From: Nioella halotolerans
GTDB taxonomy: Bacteria > Pseudomonadota > Alphaproteobacteria > Rhodobacterales > Rhodobacteraceae
Length of the DNA stretch: 64,000 nucleotides
Direction of reading: 5' to 3'
Assembly (NCBI GenBank): GCA_003428585.1
Contig: QVQC01000007.1
Coordinates: 80,359-144,358 of the forward strand
The notes beneath the pieces were generated by a model, which was not told where the DNA came from, searched no databases, and saw nothing but the letters and a program-made list of their open reading frames with translations. Shown in pieces: positions 44,895 to 53,913 of this stretch (positions within the stretch are counted from its first letter, which is position 1; each line of letters opens with the position of its first letter). A program made the position numbers and the translations under genes.

Positions 44895-45344
44895 ATGATC
44901 CGATACAGCCTGAAATGTGCAGACGGGCATGCGTTCGACAGCTGGTTTCAATCCGCCGAGGCGTTCGAGGCGCTTGAAACCAAGGGTCTGGTTTCGTGTG
45001 CCGTCTGCGGCGGGACCGACGTGTCCAAGGCAATGATGGCGCCGGGCGTCGCCAAGCGGGGCGAGGCCGCGCCGCCCGCGCCGCCCGCGCCGCAAGCCGC
45101 GCCGACGTTGACGACCCCCGCCAACCCGATGGAGGAGGCGCTTGCGCGGTTGCGCGCCCATGTCGAGGCGCATTCCACCTATGTCGGCGGCAATTTCGTG
45201 CGCGAGGCGCGGGCGATCCACCTTGGAGAGGCGCCGGAGCGGATGATCCATGGCGAGGCGAAACCCGAGGACGCAAAGGCCCTGATCGAGGATGGCGTGC
45301 CCGTTGCGCCGCTGCCCATTATCCCCAAGGACCGGAGCACCTGA
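44895..45344 (+). CDS. DUF1178 family protein
   Basis: A 149-residue protein with the family's start MIRYSLKCADGHAFDSWFQS and a second CxxC pair, SCAVCGGTDVSKAMMAP, that could bind zinc with the first Cys. A Pro/Ala-rich linker (about residues 55-75) separates this from the helical part MEEALARLRAHVEAHSTYVGGNFVREARAIH and the closing PVAPLPIIPKD. Function is unknown. The family is widespread in proteobacteria and often lies near Nudix and amidase genes, as here. Confidence 0.88.
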   Translation: MIRYSLKCADGHAFDSWFQSAEAFEALETKGLVSCAVCGGTDVSKAMMAPGVAKRGEAAPPAPPAPQAAPTLTTPANPMEEALARLRAHVEAHSTYVGGNFVREARAIHLGEAPERMIHGEAKPEDAKALIEDGVPVAPLPIIPKDRST

Positions 45345-45347
45345 ACC

Positions 45348-46007
45348 ATGCGTGTCATCGTGACCGGGGCAGGCCGCGGCATCGGGTTGGAACTGGTCAA
45401 ACGGTTGCATGCGCGCGGCGACAGCGTGCTGGGCACCCTGCGCGCGCCGGGCACGGCGCCCGGTCCGGGCGACTGGGACGTGCTCGACGTGACGCGGCCG
45501 GCCTCCGTCCGGGCCCTGTCGGATGCGCACCCGGACCCGCTGGACCTGCTGGTGTGCAATGCCGGGGTCTACCTGGACAAGCTGAACGAGATCGACAGCG
45601 GGTTTCCGCCAGAGATGTGGGCCGAGTCCTTCGCGGTGAACGTTACCGGCGTGTTTCTGTGCGTGCAGGCCTTTCTGCCGCACTTGCGCGCCGCGCAAGC
45701 GGGCAAGGTCGCCATCATCGGCAGCCAGATGGGAAGCGACACGCGCGCGCCCGGCGGGTCCTTCATCTACCGGGCATCGAAGGCGGCGGCGCTGAACCTC
45801 GGGCGCAACCTTGCCGCGGAACTGCGGCCGGAGCGGATCGCCGTTGGCATCTATCACCCCGGCTGGGTTCAGACCGACATGGGTGGCACGGCGGCCGACC
45901 TGTCGGTCACGGACTCGGCCGCCGGACTGATCGAACGATTCAACGCACTGTCGCTGGAGGAAAGCGGCCGCTTCCTGTGCTGGGACGGGCGCGAGCACCC
46001 TTACTGA
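45348..46007 (+). CDS. Short-chain dehydrogenase/reductase
   Basis: A 219-residue classical SDR. The NAD(P) motif is TGAGRGIGLELVKRL, the NAG-type motif is VCNAGVYLD, Ser is in IIGSQMGS, and the YxxxK active site is IYRASKAAALNLGRNL. It starts 3 bp after the DUF1178 stop, so they are coupled. The substrate is unknown. Its end overlaps the convergent glycosyltransferase gene by 7 bp. Confidence 0.9.
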   Translation: MRVIVTGAGRGIGLELVKRLHARGDSVLGTLRAPGTAPGPGDWDVLDVTRPASVRALSDAHPDPLDLLVCNAGVYLDKLNEIDSGFPPEMWAESFAVNVTGVFLCVQAFLPHLRAAQAGKVAIIGSQMGSDTRAPGGSFIYRASKAAALNLGRNLAAELRPERIAVGIYHPGWVQTDMGGTAADLSVTDSAAGLIERFNALSLEESGRFLCWDGREHPY

Positions 46008-48382
46008 GCGGCGATATCCCCGACGCTGTCAGCCTCGACGAAGGCGCGCAGATCCTCGTCCTGCAACTGCATCTCTATGGTGCGCAGCGCGTTGTCGAGC
46101 GTGGCGCGGTGCAGGGCCGCAAGCTCCGCGTCCTGCAACAGCTCCTCCATGCGGGCTTGCAGGGTGTCGTTGCAGATCGTGCTGTCCTCGCAGGAATTCA
46201 GGTCGAACTTGTCCCAGTAGCCAAGGTCGATCCGGTCCTTGTCCTTGGAATTGGCGGTGCCGCGCAGGCGCTTGAGCAGGAATTCCTCGCGGCTCTTGAT
46301 CGCGTAATGGTTCATCTGTGCGAAGTCGTAGGCGACGATATCCTTGTTCGACCGCCAGCCGCCGCGCAGGTATTTCTCGCCCATCAGGTGACCGCGCGCG
46401 TTCACCCAATGCACCTGGTCTGGCAGGATTTCGCGCTTTTTCTCGAACCTTGGGCGATGCACGCCGAAATAGTCGAAGCTGGCCGGGCGGAACATCGTCT
46501 TGAAGCCCCAGACAAGCCCGTTTTCCGGGTCATCGACGCGGCAGGCACGGGTGAAGCGCTGCGTGACTGGGTCCGGCAGCATGTGCTTTTGCCCCGACGA
46601 GCCGAAAAGGCGCCAGTTGATCGAGATCGCCTCCGACTCCTCCGGGCAGGCGGCGATGAGCGCATCGACGGTGCCATCGCCGACATGGACGTTCAGGAAT
46701 TCATCTGCATCGGCGATCAGCACCCATGACGCGTCGCGCACGATATTCATCTGGTTGGCCCGGCTATAAGCGCGGCGCTGCGGGTCCATGCGCGGCCCCA
46801 GCGGGTTGTCGAAATGATGCACGACGCCCATGGCATCCAGCCGGTTGAGCAGCAGATTGGTGCCATCGGTGCAGTCGTTGGAGAAGAGCACAAAATCGTC
46901 GAAGCCCAGTTCGAGGTAATGGGCGATCCATTCCAGCAGGTAGGGCCCTTCATTCTTCATGGTGGAGACGAGCACCTTGCGCCCGTCACCGGGAAAGGGC
47001 GGGGTCAGCTTGGGCCGGATCGCGGTCTTGTCATGCAGCGGGTTCACCGGTTCGCCGTCCTCGTTGATGGTCTGCCCCGTCTCGCGCGCCTTGTGGATCA
47101 GCGACAGCAGCCGTTCGCGCGTTTCCGGCTTCAACTCCGGCGCTTCCGCCTTGTCCTGCTTGCGCGTCTTGGTCTCGCTGCCGTCGAGGTTCACACCGGT
47201 CAGCTTGGCCAGTTCCTCGGCATCCTGCGCGTCCTGCCGTTTTTCCGCGTTGCGGATACCGGTGGAGCGCGCGATCATCTTGGCGATGGTCTTGTTGGGC
47301 ACGCCATCGGCCTGCATCTTGCGGACAAGGTCCTGCGTGTCCTTGGGCAGGTGCTGGGTGAACAACACCTCGTCAAGCTGGTCGACGCGCACAGCGCCGG
47401 CCTCTCGCAGGTCGGCGATCCACTGGTCGTATTCGCCGGTCTGGCGCAGTTTCTCGACATGGGTGCGGTGGTAGTCGAGCGCTTTGTCCTGCAATGCGGA
47501 CAGCCGGTCGTCTTCCAGCATCTTCGCCATCAGCGCCTTGACCTTTGGCGCGTGACGGGCGGCGCTGACGTCGGGTTCCTGTTCGTTGCGGTCGAAGATC
47601 GAGAAATAGGAGGCGTTGTACTTGTCCTCCTTGTTGTTGACGTTGCCGCGCACCCGGCGCAGCAGGTAGGCCTCGTAGCTTTTCACGGCGTAGTGGTTCA
47701 TTTCCACGAGGCTGTAGGAAAGGGTCGGCTTGGTGGAGCGCCAACCGCTGCGCTTGAAACTGTCGGTCATCGGCTTGCCGCCGCCATTGACCCATTTTCG
47801 CGCCAGAAGATTGTCGATCTGCCCGTCCGTGGACTTGTGCTTGATCGAGGGGCGGTGGATGCCGAATTTCATGTCCTTGAACGGGCGGAACATGGTCTTG
47901 ACGCCCCAGCCCTTGCGGAACTGGTCCGGCGCGCCGCGCGTGTAGCTTTCGGTGACAAGGCCGGGACGCCAATCCACAAGGTCGTTCGACCCGTAGAAGC
48001 GCCAGGTAATCACGATACCCTCGCTGTCATCGGGGATCGCGTCGACAAGGTCCTGCACGGTGCCGTCGCCAACCTTGATGTTGACGAACTCGTCGGCATC
48101 CATGGTCAGGATCCAGTCGCTATCGGTCACCTCCGTGTTCTTGCCGGCCAGCCACAGCGCATGGGGCTGCGGTTTCTTGCCTTGCGGCACATCGTTGCGG
48201 AAATGCTGGCAATAGCCCATCTCCTGCAACCGGATCAGCATCTCGTCGGTGCCGTCGGCGCAGTTGTTGGTATAGACACAGATGTTATCGAAGCCCGCAA
48301 GGTGATGGTAGGCCACCCATTCCAGCAGGCAGTGCCCCTCGTCCTTCATCATCGACAGGATCGTATACCTGTTCGTCGGCAT
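46001..48382 (-). CDS. Glycosyltransferase family 2-like protein with two tandem homologous domains
   Basis: A 793-residue protein with two copies of one domain. Copy 1 (about residues 1-330) has YTILSMMKDEGHCLLEW, NNCADGTDEML, DADEF at 95-99, KTMFRP, and MNHYAVKSYEAYLLRRVRG. Copy 2 (about 460-765) has KVLVSTMKNEGPYLLEW, NDCTDGTNLLL, DADEF at 558-562, KTMFRP and MNHYAIKSREEFLLKRLRG. DADEF is probably the metal-binding DXD of the GT-A fold. A charged linker (about 345-455) joins them. The start at 48382 is preceded by GAGGGGG; an upstream open frame has no homology. Acceptor and sugar are unknown; roles in surface polysaccharide are likely. Confidence 0.88.
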   Translation of the reverse strand: MPTNRYTILSMMKDEGHCLLEWVAYHHLAGFDNICVYTNNCADGTDEMLIRLQEMGYCQHFRNDVPQGKKPQPHALWLAGKNTEVTDSDWILTMDADEFVNIKVGDGTVQDLVDAIPDDSEGIVITWRFYGSNDLVDWRPGLVTESYTRGAPDQFRKGWGVKTMFRPFKDMKFGIHRPSIKHKSTDGQIDNLLARKWVNGGGKPMTDSFKRSGWRSTKPTLSYSLVEMNHYAVKSYEAYLLRRVRGNVNNKEDKYNASYFSIFDRNEQEPDVSAARHAPKVKALMAKMLEDDRLSALQDKALDYHRTHVEKLRQTGEYDQWIADLREAGAVRVDQLDEVLFTQHLPKDTQDLVRKMQADGVPNKTIAKMIARSTGIRNAEKRQDAQDAEELAKLTGVNLDGSETKTRKQDKAEAPELKPETRERLLSLIHKARETGQTINEDGEPVNPLHDKTAIRPKLTPPFPGDGRKVLVSTMKNEGPYLLEWIAHYLELGFDDFVLFSNDCTDGTNLLLNRLDAMGVVHHFDNPLGPRMDPQRRAYSRANQMNIVRDASWVLIADADEFLNVHVGDGTVDALIAACPEESEAISINWRLFGSSGQKHMLPDPVTQRFTRACRVDDPENGLVWGFKTMFRPASFDYFGVHRPRFEKKREILPDQVHWVNARGHLMGEKYLRGGWRSNKDIVAYDFAQMNHYAIKSREEFLLKRLRGTANSKDKDRIDLGYWDKFDLNSCEDSTICNDTLQARMEELLQDAELAALHRATLDNALRTIEMQLQDEDLRAFVEADSVGDIAAQ

Positions 48383-48736
48383 GTTGTGCCCCCTCGGGCG
48401 CCTGTGCCCGTCGCTGCCCATCCTCGTGCCGAGGCTTCGCGGCCCGGTCATCGCTCTTGATACCGAATTAAACCGGAAAAGCGGCGAAAATACGAGGGGG
48501 CGGGGCGAAATTCCCATGATGACGCTGCCATCGTCGGGGAGCGAAGCCCTTTTTTCCATCTTGGAAAGAACAGATCAACTAAATCCCGCAAGGTTCTGCG
48601 CAAATGCGCACACAAGCGTGGTCCGTTTTCCGTGTTTTTGGCGGGACGGGGCGGGCCTATCTCCTGTCTCACACGGCGGGACACGAAGCCCTGCCGGACA
48701 GCATCGAAAACCGCTTAACAGCGAAAGGAAAAAGTT
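48383..48736. other. 354-bp divergent non-coding region
   Basis: No convincing gene lies here. It must contain promoters for the glycosyltransferase (minus) and the small periplasmic protein (plus). The middle is unusually A/T-rich for this genome. A palindrome TGCGCA-AA-TGCGCA at 48597-48610 has operator form, and CGAAAGGAAA at 48721-48730 is the ribosome-binding region shared with the paralogue at 12 kb. Confidence 0.6.
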
Positions 48737-49102
48737 ATGAAAACCCTCGCACTGACCACCGCCATCGTCGCAACCCTGGCCGCACCGGCTGCCCTCGCCT
48801 CCGATAGCCTGGCCCAATCCATGGGCGTCGCGCCCGGCCAATACACCACGGCCGAGCTGATCGAGCTGCGCAATGCAGTGGAGGAAAACGACGTTGCGCG
48901 TGTCGACTTCATCCTGAACGGCCACGCCAACCCGGTCGAGGCCGAAGACATCTACAACGCGCGCCTTGCACAGGCGATTGCGGATGGTGACGTCGTGACC
49001 GTGAACTACCTTCGCAACGCGGGGCCCGAGGTGATCTCGACCCAGAGCGTTGGTCAGAATGAACGTGCACGCGAAATCTTCGCGCGTATCGACGCCGAAT
49101 GA
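48737..49102 (+). CDS. Small periplasmic protein with two short helical repeats (copy B)
   Basis: A 121-residue paralogue of the protein at 11932-12312. The signal peptide MKTLALTTAIVATLAAPAAL differs at few positions. The repeat pair is LRNAVEENDVARVDFILN and LAQAIADGDVVTVNYLRN, again followed by EVISTQSVGQ and a short helix EREIFARI-like end. The D-G-D and N-D pattern with V-x-x-L recalls ankyrin-type helix pairs more clearly than in copy A. Function is unknown; the conserved VISTQ suggests a shared binding surface. Confidence 0.86.
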   Translation: MKTLALTTAIVATLAAPAALASDSLAQSMGVAPGQYTTAELIELRNAVEENDVARVDFILNGHANPVEAEDIYNARLAQAIADGDVVTVNYLRNAGPEVISTQSVGQNERAREIFARIDAE

Positions 49103-49264
49103 TCAACGGTTGGGGCAGGTCGCATCGCGGCCGCCCCTAATCCCTCGCACCGCGTCCGATCCGCCCTTTTCCCGATCCCGTCCTCCCCGTCGGATCCCCG
49201 GAACAGACCGGTGCGAAACCCGGCCCCTGCGCATCGTCGTGGGGGCTGGTGCCGTTTGACCCTG

Positions 49265-50161
49265 CTATCCGGTCGACAGCACGGAGTGTGCCAAAGCTTC
49301 CACGCGCGGGACGACATCACGCGGGGACATGCCGCAGCGCAGGGCATCATGATAAAGCATCCGTAACAGCAATTCATCGTGGCGTGTCAGGACGCCGAAT
49401 TCCTCATCGTCGTTGAAGATGGACGGACGGGCCTCGGGGCTGTCATTGGTCAGGCCCATGCCTTGGGCAAGTTCTTCTTCCATGCAGGATTGGCGCATGC
49501 GCGAGGGGTGTTCCGCCCGAACGATGGCGATTGCCTGCCGAAAGCCATCTTCCGGGTTGTCGTGGGGGATGGCCATGACAAGGCACAAGGTATCGGGCCG
49601 CATCCGCATCACCGCGCTTTGCGCGGCCCGGCTCAGCCCGGGGGCGATCTGCAGAAGCGTGTTTCGGACATTCGCGCGTTCGGCTTCGCTAAGCACCAGA
49701 ACGTGGAAATTGGCGCCAGAATTCACCATGCGGATCGGGTGCCCGGTGGCCCGTTGCAGCCGTTGCGAGACGCCCCGCACCGCGGCCAGATCGTGCCGTT
49801 GTTGCGTTGCGCTGACCGAGGGGCCGAAATGAACGCCAAGGCGCACGGGGTCTTCCCAGCGGCGCAGCGGGGTGTAGCCGCTTGCCGCACCGTTGCCGGT
49901 CGGGGAATACTCGGTGCGCATGGCGATCGACATGAAATTTCGTGCCAAGGTCTGCGCATCCAGCCCGGGCACCCGCCGCTCCTGCCGGAGGTGGCCTTGA
50001 GAGATCAGTTGCGCCTCCATCCGCTGGTAGTATTGCGTCAGGTCGCGCGCCTGTTGCGCCATCCCCTGTACGGGAAGCAAGCCAACCGAAAGTATGACGC
50101 CGAGGGCGCGCATGAAGCACGTCATGGCGCCCATCCGGGCCTTGTCGCAGGGCAGGGTCAT
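49265..50161 (-). CDS. DUF2927-domain secreted protein
   Basis: A 298-residue protein with an N-terminal hydrophobic export signal (MTCFMRALGVILSVGLLPVQGMAQQ, allowing a later start). The mature part begins QYYQRMEAQLISQGHLRQER and has the DUF2927 core: ARNFMSIAMRTEY, LRRWEDPVRLGVHFG, NFHVLVLSEAER, and an ELAQGMGLTNDSPEARPSIFNDDEEFG segment that resembles a zinc-protease-like region (E-x-x-Q-G). Function is unknown. ATG 50161 with GGAGG upstream is preferred over a GTG two codons earlier. The 277 bp upstream to the ABC gene hold no gene that I can support. Confidence 0.82.
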   Translation of the reverse strand: MTLPCDKARMGAMTCFMRALGVILSVGLLPVQGMAQQARDLTQYYQRMEAQLISQGHLRQERRVPGLDAQTLARNFMSIAMRTEYSPTGNGAASGYTPLRRWEDPVRLGVHFGPSVSATQQRHDLAAVRGVSQRLQRATGHPIRMVNSGANFHVLVLSEAERANVRNTLLQIAPGLSRAAQSAVMRMRPDTLCLVMAIPHDNPEDGFRQAIAIVRAEHPSRMRQSCMEEELAQGMGLTNDSPEARPSIFNDDEEFGVLTRHDELLLRMLYHDALRCGMSPRDVVPRVEALAHSVLSTG

Positions 50162-50438
50162 CGGCACCTCCGGCTGAATTTCGACAGTGTGGTGTGTGGT
50201 GTCGGGAAAAATCCCACGTCCTTAGATCGAGTGTTCAGACCGGACACGGGTCTGTCAATCGACGGGGGCAAATCGTGACCGCCCTTGGTCGCTCCGTCGC
50301 GCAGGATACGCTTGCGGGATCACCGAGTAACCACATGACTCCATGAACGGAAATGGACGCCCCGCGCGTTGCCCGAGGGATGATCACGATTTCAACGGAC
50401 CGCGACGGATCGCGGCATCGCGCCGCGAATCGTTGCCG

Positions 50439-52184
50439 CTACAGCGGCGTGGTGACGCCTGCGCTTTGTAATTGGTGCAACCGGGCATAGGCGCCGCCAC
50501 GCGCGATCAGCGCGTCATGCGTACCCTGCTCTATCGACCGGCCCTTGTCCATCACCACGATCAGGTCGGCGTCGCGGATGGTGGACAGGCGATGCGCGAT
50601 CACCAGCGTCGTGCGCCCCTTGGAGAGGCGCGCGAGGGCCTCGCTGACCAGTTGTTCGGACCGCGCATCGAGGGCCGAGGTCGGTTCATCCAGCAACAGG
50701 ACCGGCGCGTCGCGCAGCATGGCGCGGGCGATCGTGACGCGCTGACGCTGCCCGCCCGACAGGCCAGAGCCGCGTGGCCCGACCCGCGTTTCAAGGCCCA
50801 GCGGCATGTCCTCCGCGAAATCGAGGACCGAGGCCGCCTTGGCTGCCGCGCGCACCTCCTCGGGTGTCGCGTCGAGCCGCCCGAGGCGGATATTCTCGGC
50901 AATGGTTTCGTCGAACAGGGCGGAGTCCTGCCCCACCAGCGCGATACCGTCGCGCAGCGCGTCGATATCGCAGGCCGTCGTCGCAACGCCGCCTACCGTG
51001 ATCCGCCCCGAAGAGGGATCGACCAGCCGCGACAGGAGCGAGAACACCGTGCTCTTGCCCGCGCCGGAGGGCCCGACAAGCGCCGTGGTCCGGCCCTCGG
51101 CGGCGGTGAAGGTCAACCGCTGCAGGACCGGGCTGTCACCATAGGAAAAATCGACATCCTCGAACCGGATATCGCCCCGCGCAACCGGTTTCGGGTGCGC
51201 CGGCGGCAGGATGGTGGGCCGCGCTTCCAGAACGTCGTAAAGCCGTTCGAGCGAGGCCATCGCCGCCTGTATCTGGCCAGCCACCGCCGACAGCCGCCGC
51301 AGCGGGTCGAAGACCAGCGCCAGCGCGGTGAAGAACGACATGAATTCGCCCACCGTCTTGTCGCCCTCCATGATCTGGCGCCCGCCGTAGATCAGCACCG
51401 CGAGGAACCCGATCGCCGCGATCACGTCGATGATCGCGGGGTTGGCGGCCTTGCCGCGTTCGGACCGCAACTGCGCCGCCAGAAAGCGGTTCACCTCGCT
51501 GTCGAAACGCCGGGCCTCGTGGCGTTCCAGCCGGTTGACCTTGATCGAGACCATGCCGTGAAAGACCTCGTCCAGCTGCGTGGACAGGCGTGCGGCGGCC
51601 TCGCGCGCGGCGCGCGTGGTGGCGCGGATCAGTCTTTGCAGGAACGCCAGCGGCAGGATCAGGATGGGCACGCCCGCCATGGCCAGAAGCGCCCAGACCC
51701 AATCCGACCAGATCATGACCGACAACAGCGAGATCACCGAAACCGTGTCGCGCCCCAGCGTCATAAGCGTGGAACTTGCCGCCCCCTGCAGCGCCAGCGT
51801 ATCGCCGCGCACCCTCTCTATCAGCGAGCCGGGCGCGTTGTCCTGAAAATAGCGCGCATCGAGCCCCAGAAGGTGGGACAGCAGCCGCGATTGCAGACCC
51901 GTCGTCACCCGCAACCCCACGGTCACGATCAGCAGCCGCTGGCCAAAGCCCGACAGCGCGCGCAGGATGAAGACGCCGGAAATCGCCAGCGCCACCCAAG
52001 TGACGGCACTGGCGTCGCCGGCGGCGAACACGTCGTCGAACAGCGGCTGGATCAGGTAGGAAATCGCGCCGAGCGTGCTGCCCTCGATCACCATCAGCAC
52101 GAAGGCCACGATAAGGAGCGGCCAGAACTGCACGACATGATCGCGCCAGAGGCGTAGCAGGAGGTTGCGCGATGGCTCACTCAC
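50439..52184 (-). CDS. ABC exporter (fused permease-ATPase, MsbA/ABCB-like)
   Basis: A 581-residue half-transporter. Six membrane segments fill about residues 15-310; the ATPase domain has Walker A GPSGAGKST, Q-loop VGQDSALFDETIAEN, signature LSGGQRQR, Walker B VLLLDEPTSALD and the switch His in VIAHRLST. It probably exports a lipid or hydrophobic compound as a homodimer. Translation most likely starts at GTG 52184, since the frame further upstream runs through the neighbouring gene; this overlaps the stop of the phosphatase-like gene by 8 bp. Confidence 0.92.
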   Translation of the reverse strand: MSEPSRNLLLRLWRDHVVQFWPLLIVAFVLMVIEGSTLGAISYLIQPLFDDVFAAGDASAVTWVALAISGVFILRALSGFGQRLLIVTVGLRVTTGLQSRLLSHLLGLDARYFQDNAPGSLIERVRGDTLALQGAASSTLMTLGRDTVSVISLLSVMIWSDWVWALLAMAGVPILILPLAFLQRLIRATTRAAREAAARLSTQLDEVFHGMVSIKVNRLERHEARRFDSEVNRFLAAQLRSERGKAANPAIIDVIAAIGFLAVLIYGGRQIMEGDKTVGEFMSFFTALALVFDPLRRLSAVAGQIQAAMASLERLYDVLEARPTILPPAHPKPVARGDIRFEDVDFSYGDSPVLQRLTFTAAEGRTTALVGPSGAGKSTVFSLLSRLVDPSSGRITVGGVATTACDIDALRDGIALVGQDSALFDETIAENIRLGRLDATPEEVRAAAKAASVLDFAEDMPLGLETRVGPRGSGLSGGQRQRVTIARAMLRDAPVLLLDEPTSALDARSEQLVSEALARLSKGRTTLVIAHRLSTIRDADLIVVMDKGRSIEQGTHDALIARGGAYARLHQLQSAGVTTPL

Positions 52185-52908
52185 GGCGCAACACCCAGTC
52201 CAGCAGCCGGCTGCCCCGGCGGGTTCCGGTGAAAGCGTGGTACAGCGCCGCCGGATCGTAGCGGGTTTCGACCCAGTCGCGGAACGCGATCCCGGTCTCG
52301 GCCCGCGCCGCGGCATAGGCGGCGACGAACGCGTCGAGGATGCCTGTGCGCGAGATGCGGAAATGGGCGTGTTTCCAGGAAAACTGCGCCGCCGCTTCTG
52401 CCGGTTCATGCCCATTGCCGAGAAGGTAGAGCGCCGAGGCCAGCCCGGCCCGATCGGCCCCGGACTTGCAATGCATCAGCATCGGCTTGTCCGCGGCCTC
52501 CATCAGGTCAAGCGCGGCGCCGATCTCGTCCCGGGTGGGGGGGCGGTTGGAGTAGAGCCGACCGTTGACAAGGGTGATGCCATGCGCGGCGCAGGCCTCC
52601 GCCTCCAGCAGGTAGCTGCCCCATTGGTTGCGGCCGCGGAAGTTCAGGATCGTGCGGATGCCCATCGCGGCGAGATCGGCCACCTGTTCGGGAGACGGCT
52701 GGTTGGAGCGCCAGACACCGGGCGCGATTTCGTGCCGGTTGGTCCAGACCCGGCGCAGCAGCCCGTGGTCGCGCACGTTCATGTCATACCGTGCCGCCCG
52801 GCGTGCCCCCGGCGCGTCGAGGTCCGCAGACCAGCCGGCCCGCCATTCTGCGAGCGCCGCCCGGCGGCGGGCGCGGCGCGTGGCGAGCGCGGTTTTCAAG
52901 GCAGTCAT
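52177..52908 (-). CDS. Tyrosine/dual-specificity phosphatase-like protein
   Basis: A 243-residue protein with the CX5R loop HCKSGADRAGLASALYLLG (Cys nucleophile near residue 142, Arg six residues later) and a WRSNQPSPEQVADLAAMGIRTILNFRG start of the fold typical of bacterial Y_phosphatase3/DSP-type enzymes. The N-terminal 40 residues are Arg/Ala-rich. It may act on phosphotyrosine, phosphoinositides or a sugar phosphate. ATG 52908 is used, not the preceding TTG. It is coupled to the downstream ABC exporter by an 8-bp overlap, suggesting a shared envelope or lipid function. Confidence 0.85.
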   Translation of the reverse strand: MTALKTALATRRARRRAALAEWRAGWSADLDAPGARRAARYDMNVRDHGLLRRVWTNRHEIAPGVWRSNQPSPEQVADLAAMGIRTILNFRGRNQWGSYLLEAEACAAHGITLVNGRLYSNRPPTRDEIGAALDLMEAADKPMLMHCKSGADRAGLASALYLLGNGHEPAEAAAQFSWKHAHFRISRTGILDAFVAAYAAARAETGIAFRDWVETRYDPAALYHAFTGTRRGSRLLDWVLRRE

Positions 52909-52980
52909 CAAGGCAGGAGGCCCCGCGTGCTGAACATCAGGTCGGTTCCTTACGATCCGGGGCGCGGTTTCACAAGCCGG

Positions 52981-53913
52981 TCACGGCAGGATCAGCAGCC
53001 ATGCCGATGCCGTTAGCACCGTCAGCGCGGTTCCGATCAACACCGAGGAGGCCGCGACCCGCCGCGCCGCGCCATACATGTTGGCAAACAGATAGGCATT
53101 CACCCCCGGCGCCATGCCCGCCGTCAGCACCGCGCCGCGCACCCGGTCATCGGGCAGGCCGATGACCCCCTGGCCAAGCCCGTAGGTAATCGCCGGGTGC
53201 ACCAGCAATGACAACACGCAGGTAAAGGCGATCACCTTCACGTCGCCCTCGGGACGGTAGCGGTAGAGCACCCCGCCCAGCCCGAAAAGCGCCGCGGGCA
53301 GCGCCGCCCGGATCATCAGGTCAAGCGCCTCGCGCACCACCGCCGGCAGGGTGAGGCCGCCGAGATTGGCGGCGAAGCCCAGCAGAACGCCGATCATCAG
53401 CGCGTTCGAAAAGACCGCCTTCGCCACCGTGCCGGCAAGGCGCAAGGGGGTGCGCCCGCGCGCGGTAGCGAATTCCATCGTGGTGATGCCAACCACGTAG
53501 CAGAACGCCGCGTGGATCGCGATGATGGCGTAGTTCGGCACCAGCGCCTCGGGGCCATAGGCGCGCTCTGTGATCGGCAGGCCCAGCAGGACGGTATTGG
53601 CGAACATCGCCACGAAGCCGATGGCGATGCTGTCGGGCAGGCTGCGCGCGAAGATCAGCCGTGCGCCGAGGATGCCCAGCCCGAAAACCGCCGCCGATCC
53701 CGCGTAGTAGGAGACCAGCAGCCGCCAATCGAAGCTTTGCCCAAGGTCAAGGCCCGCGATCGCGGAAAACAGCAGGCAGGGGATGGCGAATTTCTGGGTG
53801 AACACCATCAGTCCTTCGACGCCGCTATCGGTGAACAGCCCGCGCCACACGGCTACGTATCCGGCCCCCAGCACGATAAAGACCGGCAGAACGACGTCGA
53901 GAAGCGCGGTCAT
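52981..53913 (-). CDS. AEC-family transporter (auxin efflux carrier type)
   Basis: A 310-residue membrane protein with about ten hydrophobic segments, starting MTALLDVVLPVFIVLGAGYVAVWRGLF, typical of the AEC (PF03547) family. Conserved features include FANTVLLGLPI and the C-terminal GMAPGVNAYLFANMYG. Members carry organic acids or amino acids; the substrate is unknown. Its start is directly adjacent (0 bp) to the MBL hydrolase stop, so it belongs to the tmk-holB-tatD transcript. Confidence 0.9.
   Translation of the reverse strand: MTALLDVVLPVFIVLGAGYVAVWRGLFTDSGVEGLMVFTQKFAIPCLLFSAIAGLDLGQSFDWRLLVSYYAGSAAVFGLGILGARLIFARSLPDSIAIGFVAMFANTVLLGLPITERAYGPEALVPNYAIIAIHAAFCYVVGITTMEFATARGRTPLRLAGTVAKAVFSNALMIGVLLGFAANLGGLTLPAVVREALDLMIRAALPAALFGLGGVLYRYRPEGDVKVIAFTCVLSLLVHPAITYGLGQGVIGLPDDRVRGAVLTAGMAPGVNAYLFANMYGAARRVAASSVLIGTALTVLTASAWLLILP

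Noticed and set aside
46814-48460. A 548-codon plus-strand open frame across the glycosyltransferase gene
   Set aside because: It is antisense to a gene with two clear homologous domains and has no motifs of its own.
50162-50438. Possible small RNA or terminator (CAGACC/GGTCTG hairpin) between the DUF2927 and ABC genes
   Set aside because: The stem is only 6 bp without a T-tract, and no promoter is evident; nothing solid can be claimed.
50472-52157. A 561-codon plus-strand open frame across the ABC exporter gene
   Set aside because: It is antisense to a complete ABC exporter and is mostly Arg/Gln/His-rich low-complexity translation.
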